Shown one piece after another: positions 46,601-58,200 of a DNA stretch of 64,000 bases. Where the stretch lies: assembly GCA_035771165.1 (NCBI GenBank), contig JAWNZC010000421.1, forward strand, positions 3,599,001 to 3,663,000, given 5' to 3'. A program made the position numbers and the translations under genes. The notes under the pieces were generated by a model. The model did no database searches, had not been told where the DNA came from, and saw only the letters and a program-made list of their open reading frames with translations. The stretch is from Paragorgia papillata (Eukaryota > Cnidaria > Anthozoa > Scleralcyonacea > Coralliidae). Within the stretch, counting starts at the first letter, position 1. Each line of letters starts with the position of its first letter.

Positions 46601-47190
46601 CAGTCACAGCAGGTGGTCTTGGCAATTTGTGAATTAACATGGCATAATAAGACAAAAATAATGTCAGAATATATCATTTGAATCGTTTTTACCTCTACTA
46701 TTCACATTTTGGGTTTTCAGGTCTTGTCAGACAACCCATTTTGCAAATTATGCTAATTTATGCTAATTATTATTTAAAATATTATTATAATCTAACAAAA
46801 TGTTAAATATTTAACCAGAAATGACTTGAAAGCAGCATTTCACAAATACAAATTGAAAAAATTAAAGCAATATAATAAAACGCAAATGTTATATTGATTT
46901 TTTAAGATTTTCCATTATGACCCCCCCCCCATGGTGCGCCCGCTCGCATCATATCACTTATTTTTGAAATTTACAAATTAAAACAGAATTATACAAGAAC
47001 ATACGACCATAATACATCGGAAAGATCGTTTTTAAGTCAGCTATTCAGATTTTAGGTTATTTTGCGTGATATTTACTCCTGTTTGCCATTGCAACGCCGG
47101 CAACTCTAGGCAAATTTTGCTCGATAATTGCCTGATCGGCCGAGACGGTTTTCGTCACATTTTACCAAATTTTTGCTAATTACAACAAAC
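46601..47190. other. Intergenic sequence without recognised feature
   Basis: AT-rich. A run of 10 C occurs at 46921-46930. No gene signal seen. Confidence 0.6.
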
Positions 47191-47309
47191 AAGTAAGAGT
47201 TATATACCGAGGATGGAGGCTTTATGCCAGATACATACCCCGAGAGGCCGCAGGCCCCGAGGGAATGTATCTGGCATAAAGCCGACATCCGAGGTATATA
47301 ACTGACTTA
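47191..47309. repeat. Long palindrome (about 45-bp arms) left of the Crypton-like relic
   Basis: The left arm has AGTTATATACCGAGGATG and GGCTTTATGCCAGATACAT; the right arm has ATGTATCTGGCATAAAGCC and CATCCGAGGTATATAACT. The loop is about 28 bp, GC-rich, and itself has GGCCGCAGGCC symmetry. It may be a foldback element or the end of the element next to it. Confidence 0.85.
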
Positions 47310-49293
47310 TTTAATAGTTGAAGAGGTTTTTAACAAAGAGCTTGAAAGAACTGCGGTGCCCTGTTAAGTGGGCAGCGCTTTATGTTCTTTTGTGAGTTCA
47401 GTCGTTCATTCTTAGTTTGTCCCTTGACAATTATTCACTTAGTTTTAGGCACCGACTTTTAGCACTGCGCCTGCTAAGACTTCTGAAGTCTTAACTTAAT
47501 GTAAGACTTCAGAAGTCTTACACATTTGGTTGCTTTTTGCTTTGATCATAATGGGAGTAATGGCGTAATATGTATATGACTATCATCAAATTTGAGAGAA
47601 AGATTTATCTAGGGAACCGTTATTAGCTATAACTGGTGTATTGTGAAAAGGAGGTTAAGTAAATTTTCGCAACTTTAAGGCGTAGTCTGAATTTTGGTGA
47701 AGTAATTAACTATTGCGAGAATGAAAGAAAGCGATGAAGAAGTTTTTATCACGCAGAATATTTTTCGTAAAAGTTTGGAACTAGACTTCGATTTTAGTAG
47801 CTTATTAGAAGCTGAAGAACCACTACTAATTAAGACAGTAAGTGTTGAGGGAAATGAAGTTACTGGAGGCCAATGCTTGGTTGAGAGAGACGACTCAGAC
47901 AAGAGACTAGAACAATGGCGCGATCAGAGGGAAGTTGTTGTTATCACCGATGCAGACTGCAGAGTTGGAGAAGAGAAATGAGACAAGGATACCGATTAAT
48001 ACGAAACCAAGCACCTGTTGGACGGTTAATACATGGTCTGAGTGGGCTAATGAACGAAATTGGAAAAGTAAGGAGATATGTGCCACAGACAAGTACACGA
48101 AAGCACCGTGGTATTAAACGAAAAGTGATAGAACATTATCGAAATGAGTCCATGTTGGAGAGATGCTTTGTGCAGCTGTACAAGAAATACGTGTTAAAAT
48201 GTCCAAAGTCAGCCTTGGAAAATGACTCGTTTTACTGGACTCCAAAGCGAAAGTACAATAGTTCAGATGAAGGTATATACTGTTTTATATTTACTTCAAA
48301 AAATTTATTGGCAGAAAGATTGCTAAATTGTATATTACTATCTTAAAAATCATTATAGGTTTGTGGTTTTTGAATTACTTTTTTCTTTTCTAATTTGTAA
48401 TATATCTTTGATGTTTTTATAGTTTGGTTTACTTCGAATCCTGTCGGCCATAACAAATTGGGAACAGTTGTGCGTCGCATGTGTGAAAAAGCGGGGATTG
48501 AAGGAAATTTCACCAACCACAGTCTTCGAGCTACAACAGCTACGCGGGGATTAGCCAAAGGAATACCAGATAAGTTTGTTATGCAAAGAACGGTCACAGG
48601 GATGCTCGCTCACTTCAAATTTACCAAAGGCCTAGTGTGTCGAGTAAAGTAGAGATTTCGAAAGCTTTTGATTCCACGAGTCAATTTGTGAAAGATGTGA
48701 AAAGTGATGGAAAAATTTCTAGCAAGTAGAAAGAGAGTGGCAGTTAGCGACAACCATAATTCGGATACGTTCAAAAAAGTGTGTAAATTAAGTTCTGAAG
48801 AAAGTCCTTTATCAAATAGTAGGAAGGAAACACATGGTGTTTCATTTTCGAACTGCACGTTTGTTATAAAGAAGAATTTCATCTGTTAAGTTAAATTGTT
48901 TGAGTGTTAAAAATTAAATGATTTTTGTTGTCGATATATATTGTTTGTGCAACGATTTATACCGCTAAGGAATGATTTATACCGCGTTTTGTAGAAATAC
49001 GTTGGTTGTTTCTAATATTTTAGCATTTTTATATAATATATATATATATATACCAGGTGTATAATCAAATATATACCGCTAAGTGTACAAAGTGGTATAT
49101 ATATGAATATATACCCGGTATATATGTACATATATACTGTGAATTTTTAATTAGATGTATTTGTACATATTCAATTCTATTCATTAACCCCAGTTTTCCC
49201 TGGAGAGATATCAAATCCCTCCCCTTGCTTTAAGGTTGTATCGGATTTATATACCTATGAAGAACAATGAAAACCGACTCAACTATTAAATAA
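47307..49293. mobile_element. Possible element bounded by TTATTTAATAGTTGA inverted repeats
   Basis: TTATTTAATAGTTGA at 47307-47321 has a perfect inverted copy at 49279-49293, and the match continues loosely inward (AGAGGTTTT against GTCGGTTTT). The interval of 1987 bp encloses the recombinase-like relic. Two perfect palindromes near 47478-47522 (TAAGACTTCTGAAGTCTTA and GTAAGACTTCAGAAGTCTTAC) lie inside. Boundaries are inference; classical Cryptons lack such terminal repeats. Confidence 0.4.
47721..48889 (+). pseudogene. Relic of a Crypton / DUF3504-type tyrosine recombinase
   Basis: Fragments in changing frames resemble the DUF3504 (Crypton-derived tyrosine recombinase) family. An acidic N-terminal part (47721-47980) leads to NTKPSTCWTVNTWSEWANER in another frame. 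A middle piece has RCFVQLYKKYVLKCP and SFYWTPKRK. After a possible intron (48273-48422, GAAG|GTATAT..TTATAG|TTTGG) comes VWFTSNPVGHNKLG and CEKAGIEGNFTNHSLRATTA, holding the HxxR box. A one-base lesion near 48592 throws the final GHRDARSLQIYQRPS-type segment (catalytic His and Tyr) into another frame. A region of about 150 residues normally lying between the first two parts seems to be missing. It therefore looks inactive. A domesticated gene with more introns is less likely but possible. Confidence 0.72.
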
Positions 49294-52214
49294 ATGCTTA
49301 TACTTACTTTCGGAGTTGTTAGAGCCTAAATTTTCGTTGGTTTCGCTTATATATTGACAAATAAAAGCCATTTTCTTCTTGTCGATATGCCCACGTTGCA
49401 CACGGGAAATTCACAACACGGAATTCAGGTCAGAGCTCGGGTAATACTTCATGGCATACCGTTATAAAGGTTTCATTTTAAAAAGGGATCATTCAGGATC
49501 ATTTTAAACCCAAGCTAGGGGGGTAATTTTGGTCAAAACCTCGCAGGTTCACAACAAATCGAAAGTGATCCGTCACAGGCGTCACTGTTGCATTTTGCCA
49601 ACAAAGGCAAAACTGAGGAGACTCGTAAACTTGTAGCAATGTTATCTCATTACGAATCAGTGGTTATTCTATAGTCAGGGGTGCCAGAGCCACAGGGGCA
49701 GCTGCCCCCCTTGCCCTCACAGCACAGGGGCAGCACGGGGGGAACCAATTGTCCTTTCACGTAAGAGGAATGTTTTCTACAGGAATTGCCATTTCAATTA
49801 TCGCATTAAATTAATTTTGTATTAATACCTCAAATGTCTCACAAGCTAACTTATTACTGCAAACCATGCAGAAGCAGCAAACTAATTTTGACTTAGGTTA
49901 GCTGTGTCCAACTTCATTCTCAGGGTGTTTTTGAGATTTGGAGGGTGGGAAAAAGCCCTGGCATTGGCTAGTCACAGCACCCAAAAATACTGCAGGGGTG
50001 TAATAAATTAGCAATTCAGTTTAGTATGCAAAATCATGTTGAGTAATGCAGCCCTGTGGGAGAAGTTCATTGTAATGGCAGTCCTATTCAGTCCCGTTGG
50101 TGGTATGCATAAATATGTTTCACGAGGAATGTTTAAGAAAGGCAAGCAACCAATGAAAATGCCGAATCCAACAGCCAATGCCAGAACCTTTTCCCACCTT
50201 ACCAATTTCATAAAGGCCCTGGGCACAAGATACAGCTCAACCTCATTCTGACTTTTTTCACTTGGCAGGTGTTTTCTGATTCATTAAAGTTGCCATGTTT
50301 TCTTTAATGTAAGTAGGGATGTAGCATCAATATGTACAATTCAGTCATTGAATTTTCTTTCTCAATACATTGTCATTCATTATATTGTACCGTTATGCTT
50401 TTGGTTATTTTATGCCATGGAGCAAAATTGGCGAACATTATTTCCCATGTGTAAAAATTAATGCTAAAATTAATTGGTATGCTATGCAATGAACTAGAAT
50501 AAAGTTATTTGAGCCAAATAGTTTTTGTGCATTTGTCCAATACATTCTTCAAATTGGAGCAGTTTTTAATTGAATATAGTAAATATTTCATAACTTTTGA
50601 ATTACCATTAGCCTAAATTAAATATTTTAGTTCATTGCATAGACCTACCATATAAGACAGTATGTCCACAAAGTTTGCATACAGATAGATAAAATAGTCA
50701 AGTCCTTATGACTGCTGGAAGTTAAAGTATGACCCCCACTGGGAACTTAAAATCCAGCAGTCATAAGTACTTATAATTACCCCATTATAAACATAAAGAC
50801 TTGCCGTTTCATACTCCCCACATAGCCTGTCACTGACATTTGACTATTGTACAACATGTTAATTTAGCTCGTGGACTTCACTGGACTACGACAGGTTTTG
50901 CACATCGTTGCTTGATCATGAAGCTAGTTTTGTTTTCTTAGAAGAAAATTTCATTTCTGTTCAGCAATGCTCAGCCTTCTCAGTTTACAAAGCTCGACCA
51001 GACTGCTGAAATTATACATGTAAACATGTTGGCCATATAAATTGCCTTGAAATTGTCCGAAGACTATTAAGAGATTTTCAAAAACTTATCATATCATTCC
51101 AACAACGTCTATAGTACATCACATTTAAAAATTGACAACGATTCATACTTAGAATACTTACTAAGTTTGTAAAAACTTCTATTCGTGAAATAAATACTAG
51201 TATCTCCCTCCTTGAATAATCTCCCTCCATGCTGCCATAACATTGATTTACATGAAGTACTTGGTTTAAAATTTTGGCGCACAAACATGTCTTTTTATCG
51301 CGGGCGGGTCTATTTGATTAGCGAGAGAGTTTTGCAACGAGTGGATGTGTTTCATGGCTCTCATGGAACTGCTTCCGAGCACTTCTCAGTTTCCACATTG
51401 TCGTGTTCTAGCTGGTGAGGACATCATAAAGACCAATGATACCGATCTCCTGATCTTGTAAAAGAACTTACAGATCCTCTGGCTTCAAGCTAATGGGGGA
51501 GGCTGTCACGACAGGAAACGAGGAGCGTCCGCCATGTTGTAAAACATAAATTTGTCCCTAGCTCAATAAGTGTCGAAGAAAAGCAATTTTTAAAACTTAG
51601 AAACATAAGTGTGACTATATAATCTCTCGCTTAGGCTATATTTGGGTTTCCCTTTTGAACTTCCGGTTTTAGTTAGGTGTAATTCCCCTTGTTATTAAAA
51701 TTGGGCTACGGCTCATGCCATTTTTATTGTAGAGTACTTATACTGTATATATTAAATTATTTTTCCGGAGCAAACTTACTGTCAAAATGATCGGCAGACT
51801 GTCAGTAACATCATTAGATAAAAATAATCTTCACTAACGTCACATAAACGGTTTGATAAGACGCTTTCCAAACCGGCCAAAAGCCGAATAAATTAAGACG
51901 AGTCAGTTTCAGAAGGCACCACAGGCAGCCCAAACTTCTACTCCGTCATTAGATTACGATTGTGCGGGTTGACAGCATAAGCTATGCCGGATGAATATGA
52001 ACTTAAAATTTAATATAAAATCTCTACTTATACATATCTAAAATCGCTGAAATATATATGGCTTGTAATTGTACTGAAATAAACAAAATACGTTTAAAAA
52101 TACGCTTATATTGTTGTTATTCGAGCGAGAGTTGCAATATATATTATAACGCAATTGATATGATTGCCGTGACACGCCGTACTTTCTATGTATAAACTAA
52201 CACAAGGATATCCA
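49294..52214. other. Intergenic region between the Crypton-like relic and the satellite
   Basis: AT-rich with short open frames that match no family I recognise. (TA)n-rich sequence lies just left, near 49030-49135. Short inverted pieces occur near 50704-50770 (AAGTCCTTATGACTGCTGG and CCAGCAGTCATAAGTACTT). No RNA gene or repeat array detected. Confidence 0.55.
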
Positions 52215-55200
52215 CCTTATTTGGGCTGCCACGCCCACAGTTTTGGGTGTCACGTGCCCAAACCTGGAAATTCGGGTAGCCCGCCTCGCGGGCTTTCCAA
52301 ATATATAAGTCTCGACGCCTGAGGCGTTAATCGATTTTATGACCTTATTTGGGCTGCCACGCCCACAGTTTTGGGTGTCACGTGCCCAAACCTGGAAATT
52401 CGGGTAGCCCGCCTCGCGGGCTTTCCAAATATATAAGTCTCGACGCCTGAGGCGTTAATCGATTTTATGACCTTATTTGGGCTGCCACGCCCACAGTTTT
52501 GGGTGTCACGTGCCCAAACCTGGAAATTCGGGTAGCCCGCCTCGCGGGCTTTCCAAATATATAAGTCTCGACGCCTGAGGCGTTAATCGATTTTATGACC
52601 TTATTTGGGCTGCCACGCCCACAGTTTTGGGTGTCACGTGCCCAAACCTGGAAATTCGGGTAGCCCGCCTCGCGGGCTTTCCAAATATATAAGTCTCGAC
52701 GCCTGAGGCGTTAATCGATTTTATGACCTTATTTGGGCTGCCACGCCCACAGTTTTGGGTGTCACGTGCCCAAACCTGGAAATTCGGGTAGCCCGCCTCG
52801 CGGGCTTTCCAAATATATAAGTCTCGACGCCTGAGGCGTTAATCGATTTTATGACCTTATTTGGGCTGCCACGCCCACAGTTTTGGGTGTCACGTGCCCA
52901 AACCTGGAAATTCGGGTAGCCCGCCTCGCGGGCTTTCCAAATATATAAGTCTCGACGCCTGAGGCGTTAATCGATTTTATGACCTTATTTGGGCTGCCAC
53001 GCCCACAGTTTTGGGTGTCACGTGCCCAAACCTGGAAATTCGGGTAGCCCGCCTCGCGGGCTTTCCAAATATATAAGTCTCGACGCCTGAGGCGTTAATC
53101 GATTTTATGACCTTATTTGGGCTGCCACGCCCACAGTTTTGGGTGTCACGTGCCCAAACCTGGAAATTCGGGTAGCCCGCCTCGCGGGCTTTCCAAATAT
53201 ATAAGTCTCGACGCCTGAGGCGTTAATCGATTTTATGACCTTATTTGGGCTGCCACGCCCACAGTTTTGGGTGTCACGTGCCCAAACCTGGAAATTCGGG
53301 TAGCCCGCCTCGCGGGCTTTCCAAATATATAAGTCTCGACGCCTGAGGCGTTAATCGATTTTATGACCTTATTTGGGCTGCCACGCCCACAGTTTTGGGT
53401 GTCACGTGCCCAAACCTGGAAATTCGGGTAGCCCGCCTCGCGGGCTTTCCAAATATATAAGTCTCGACGCCTGAGGCGTTAATCGATTTTATGACCTTAT
53501 TTGGGCTGCCACGCCCACAGTTTTGGGTGTCACGTGCCCAAACCTGGAAATTCGGGTAGCCCGCCTCGCGGGCTTTCCAAATATATAAGTCTCGACGCCT
53601 GAGGCGTTAATCGATTTTATGACCTTATTTGGGCTGCCACGCCCACAGTTTTGGGTGTCACGTGCCCAAACCTGGAAATTCGGGTAGCCCGCCTCGCGGG
53701 CTTTCCAAATATATAAGTCTCGACGCCTGAGGCGTTAATCGATTTTATGACCTTATTTGGGCTGCCACGCCCACAGTTTTGGGTGTCACGTGCCCAAACC
53801 TGGAAATTCGGGTAGCCCGCCTCGCGGGCTTTCCAAATATATAAGTCTCGACGCCTGAGGCGTTAATCGATTTTATGACCTTATTTGGGCTGCCACGCCC
53901 ACAGTTTTGGGTGTCACGTGCCCAAACCTGGAAATTCGGGTAGCCCGCCTCGCGGGCTTTCCAAATATATAAGTCTCGACGCCTGAGGCGTTAATCGATT
54001 TTATGACCTTATTTGGGCTGCCACGCCCACAGTTTTGGGTGTCACGTGCCCAAACCTGGAAATTCGGGTAGCCCGCCTCGCGGGCTTTCCAAATATATAA
54101 GTCTCGACGCCTGAGGCGTTAATCGATTTTATGACCTTATTTGGGCTGCCACGCCCACAGTTTTGGGTGTCACGTGCCCAAACCTGGAAATTCGGGTAGC
54201 CCGCCTCGCGGGCTTTCCAAATATATAAGTCTCGACGCCTGAGGCGTTAATCGATTTTATGACCTTATTTGGGCTGCCACGCCCACAGTTTTGGGTGTCA
54301 CGTGCCCAAACCTGGAAATTCGGGTAGCCCGCCTCGCGGGCTTTCCAAATATATAAGTCTCGACGCCTGAGGCGTTAATCGATTTTATGACCTTATTTGG
54401 GCTGCCACGCCCACAGTTTTGGGTGTCACGTGCCCAAACCTGGAAATTCGGGTAGCCCGCCTCGCGGGCTTTCCAAATATATAAGTCTCGACGCCTGAGG
54501 CGTTAATCGATTTTATGACCTTATTTGGGCTGCCACGCCCACAGTTTTGGGTCACGTGCCCAAACCTGGAAATTCGGGTAGCCCGCCTCGCGGGCTTTCC
54601 AAATATATAAGTCTCGACGCCTGAGGCGTTAATCGATTTTATGACCTTATTTGGGCTGCCACGCCCACAGTTTTGGGTGTCACGTGCCCAAACCTGGAAA
54701 TTCGGGTAGCCCGCCTCGCGGGCTTTCCAAATATATAAGTCTCGACGCCTGAGGCGTTAATCGATTTTATGACCTTATTTGGGCTGCCACGCCCACAGTT
54801 TTGGGTGTCACGTGCCCAAACCTGGAAATTCGGGTAGCCCGCCTCGCGGGCTTTCCAAATATATAAGTCTCGACGCCTGAGGCGTTAATCGATTTTATGA
54901 CCTTATTTGGGCTGCCACGCCCACAGTTTTGGGTGTCACGTGCCCAAACCTGGAAATTCGGGTAGCCCGCCTCGCGGGCTTTCCAAATATATAAGTCTCG
55001 ACGCCTGAGGCGTTAATCGATTTTATGACCTTATTTGGGCTGCCACGCCCACAGTTTTGGGTGTCACGTGCCCAAACCTGGAAATTCGGGTAGCCCGCCT
55101 CGCGGGCTTTCCAAATATATAAGTCTCGACGCCTGAGGCGTTAATCGATTTTATGACCTTATTTGGGCTGCCACGCCCACAGTTTTGGGTGTCACGTGCC

Positions 55201-58200
55201 CAAACCTGGAAATTCGGGTAGCCCGCCTCGCGGGCTTTCCAAATATATAAGTCTCGACGCCTGAGGCGTTAATCGATTTTATGACCTTATTTGGGCTGCC
55301 ACGCCCACAGTTTTGGGTGTCACGTGCCCAAACCTGGAAATTCGGGTAGCCCGCCTCGCGGGCTTTCCAAATATATAAGTCTCGACGCCTGAGGCGTTAA
55401 TCGATTTTATGACCTTATTTGGGCTGCCACGCCCACAGTTTTGGGTGTCACGTGCCCAAACCTGGAAATTCGGGTAGCCCGCCTCGCGGGCTTTCCAAAT
55501 ATATAAGTCTCGACGCCTGAGGCGTTAATCGATTTTATGACCTTATTTGGGCTGCCACGCCCACAGTTTTGGGTGTCACGTGCCCAAACCTGGAAATTCG
55601 GGTAGCCCGCCTCGCGGGCTTTCCAAATATATAAGTCTCGACGCCTGAGGCGTTAATCGATTTTATGACCTTATTTGGGCTGCCACGCCCACAGTTTTGG
55701 GTGTCACGTGCCCAAACCTGGAAATTCGGGTAGCCCGCCTCGCGGGCTTTCCAAATATATAAGTCTCGACGCCTGAGGCGTTAATCGATTTTATGACCTT
55801 ATTTGGGCTGCCACGCCCACAGTTTTGGGTGTCACGTGCCCAAACCTGGAAATTCGGGTAGCCCGCCTCGCGGGCTTTCCAAATATATAAGTCTCGACGC
55901 CTGAGGCGTTAATCGATTTTATGACCTTATTTGGGCTGCCACGCCCACAGTTTTGGGTGTCACGTGCCCAAACCTGGAAATTCGGGTAGCCCGCCTCGCG
56001 GGCTTTCCAAATATATAAGTCTCGACGCCTGAGGCGTTAATCGATTTTATGACCTTATTTGGGCTGCCACGCCCACAGTTTTGGGTGTCACGTGCCCAAA
56101 CCTGGAAATTCGGGTAGCCCGCCTCGCGGGCTTTCCAAATATATAAGTCTCGACGCCTGAGGCGTTAATCGATTTTATGACCTTATTTGGGCTGCCACGC
56201 CCACAGTTTTGGGTGTCACGTGCCCAAACCTGGAAATTCGGGTAGCCCGCCTCGCGGGCTTTCCAAATATATAAGTCTCGACGCCTGAGGCGTTAATCGA
56301 TTTTATGACCTTATTTGGGCTGCCACGCCCACAGTTTTGGGTGTCACGTGCCCAAACCTGGAAATTCGGGTAGCCCGCCTCGCGGGCTTTCCAAATATAT
56401 AAGTCTCGACGCCTGAGGCGTTAATCGATTTTATGACCTTATTTGGGCTGCCACGCCCACAGTTTTGGGTGTCACGTGCCCAAACCTGGAAATTCGGGTA
56501 GCCCGCCTCGCGGGCTTTCCAAATATATAAGTCTCGACGCCTGAGGCGTTAATCGATTTTATGACCTTATTTGGGCTGCCACGCCCACAGTTTTGGGTGT
56601 CACGTGCCCAAACCTGGAAATTCGGGTAGCCCGCCTCGCGGGCTTTCCAAATATATAAGTCTCGACGCCTGAGGCGTTAATCGATTTTATGACCTTATTT
56701 GGGCTGCCACGCCCACAGTTTTGGGTGTCACGTGCCCAAACCTGGAAATTCGGGTAGCCCGCCTCGCGGGCTTTCCAAATATATAAGTCTCGACGCCTGA
56801 GGCGTTAATCGATTTTATGACCTTATTTGGGCTGCCACGCCCACAGTTTTGGGTGTCACGTGCCCAAACCTGGAAATTCGGGTAGCCCGCCTCGCGGGCT
56901 TTCCAAATATATAAGTCTCGACGCCTGAGGCGTTAATCGATTTTATGACCTTATTTGGGCTGCCACGCCCACAGTTTTGGGTGTCACGTGCCCAAACCTG
57001 GAAATTCGGGTAGCCCGCCTCGCGGGCTTTCCAAATATATAAGTCTCGACGCCTGAGGCGTTAATCGATTTTATGACCTTATTTGGGCTGCCACGCCCAC
57101 AGTTTTGGGTGTCACGTGCCCAAACCTGGAAATTCGGGTAGCCCGCCTCGCGGGCTTTCCAAATATATAAGTCTCGACGCCTGAGGCGTTAATCGATTTT
57201 ATGACCTTATTTGGGCTGCCACGCCCACAGTTTTGGGTGTCACGTGCCCAAACCTGGAAATTCGGGTAGCCCGCCTCGCGGGCTTTCCAAATATATAAGT
57301 CTCGACGCCTGAGGCGTTAATCGATTTTATGACCTTATTTGGGCTGCCACGCCCACAGTTTTGGGTGTCACGTGCCCAAACCTGGAAATTCGGGTAGCCC
57401 GCCTCGCGGGCTTTCCAAATATATAAGTCTCGACGCCTGAGGCGTTAATCGATTTTATGACCTTATTTGGGCTGCCACGCCCACAGTTTTGGGTGTCACG
57501 TGCCCAAACCTGGAAATTCGGGTAGCCCGCCTCGCGGGCTTTCCAAATATATAAGTCTCGACGCCTGAGGCGTTAATCGATTTTATGACCTTATTTGGGC
57601 TGCCACGCCCACAGTTTTGGGTGTCACGTGCCCAAACCTGGAAATTCGGGTAGCCCGCCTCGCGGGCTTTCCAAATATATAAGTCTCGACGCCTGAGGCG
57701 TTAATCGATTTTATGACCTTATTTGGGCTGCCACGCCCACAGTTTTGGGTGTCACGTGCCCAAACCTGGAAATTCGGGTAGCCCGCCTCGCGGGCTTTCC
57801 AAATATATAAGTCTCGACGCCTGAGGCGTTAATCGATTTTATGACCTTATTTGGGCTGCCACGCCCACAGTTTTGGGTGTCACGTGCCCAAACCTGGAAA
57901 TTCGGGTAGCCCGCCTCGCGGGCTTTCCAAATATATAAGTCTCGACGCCTGAGGCGTTAATCGATTTTATGACCTTATTTGGGCTGCCACGCCCACAGTT
58001 TTGGGTGTCACGTGCCCAAACCTGGAAATTCGGGTAGCCCGCCTCGCGGGCTTTCCAAATATATAAGTCTCGACGCCTGAGGCGTTAATCGATTTTATGA
58101 CCTTATTTGGGCTGCCACGCCCACAGTTTTGGGTGTCACGTGCCCAAACCTGGAAATTCGGGTAGCCCGCCTCGCGGGCTTTCCAAATATATAAGTCTCG

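Noticed and set aside
50008..50251. Opposed 70-codon frames near 50.1 kb
   Set aside because: No domain, no splice context and no neighbouring coding signal.
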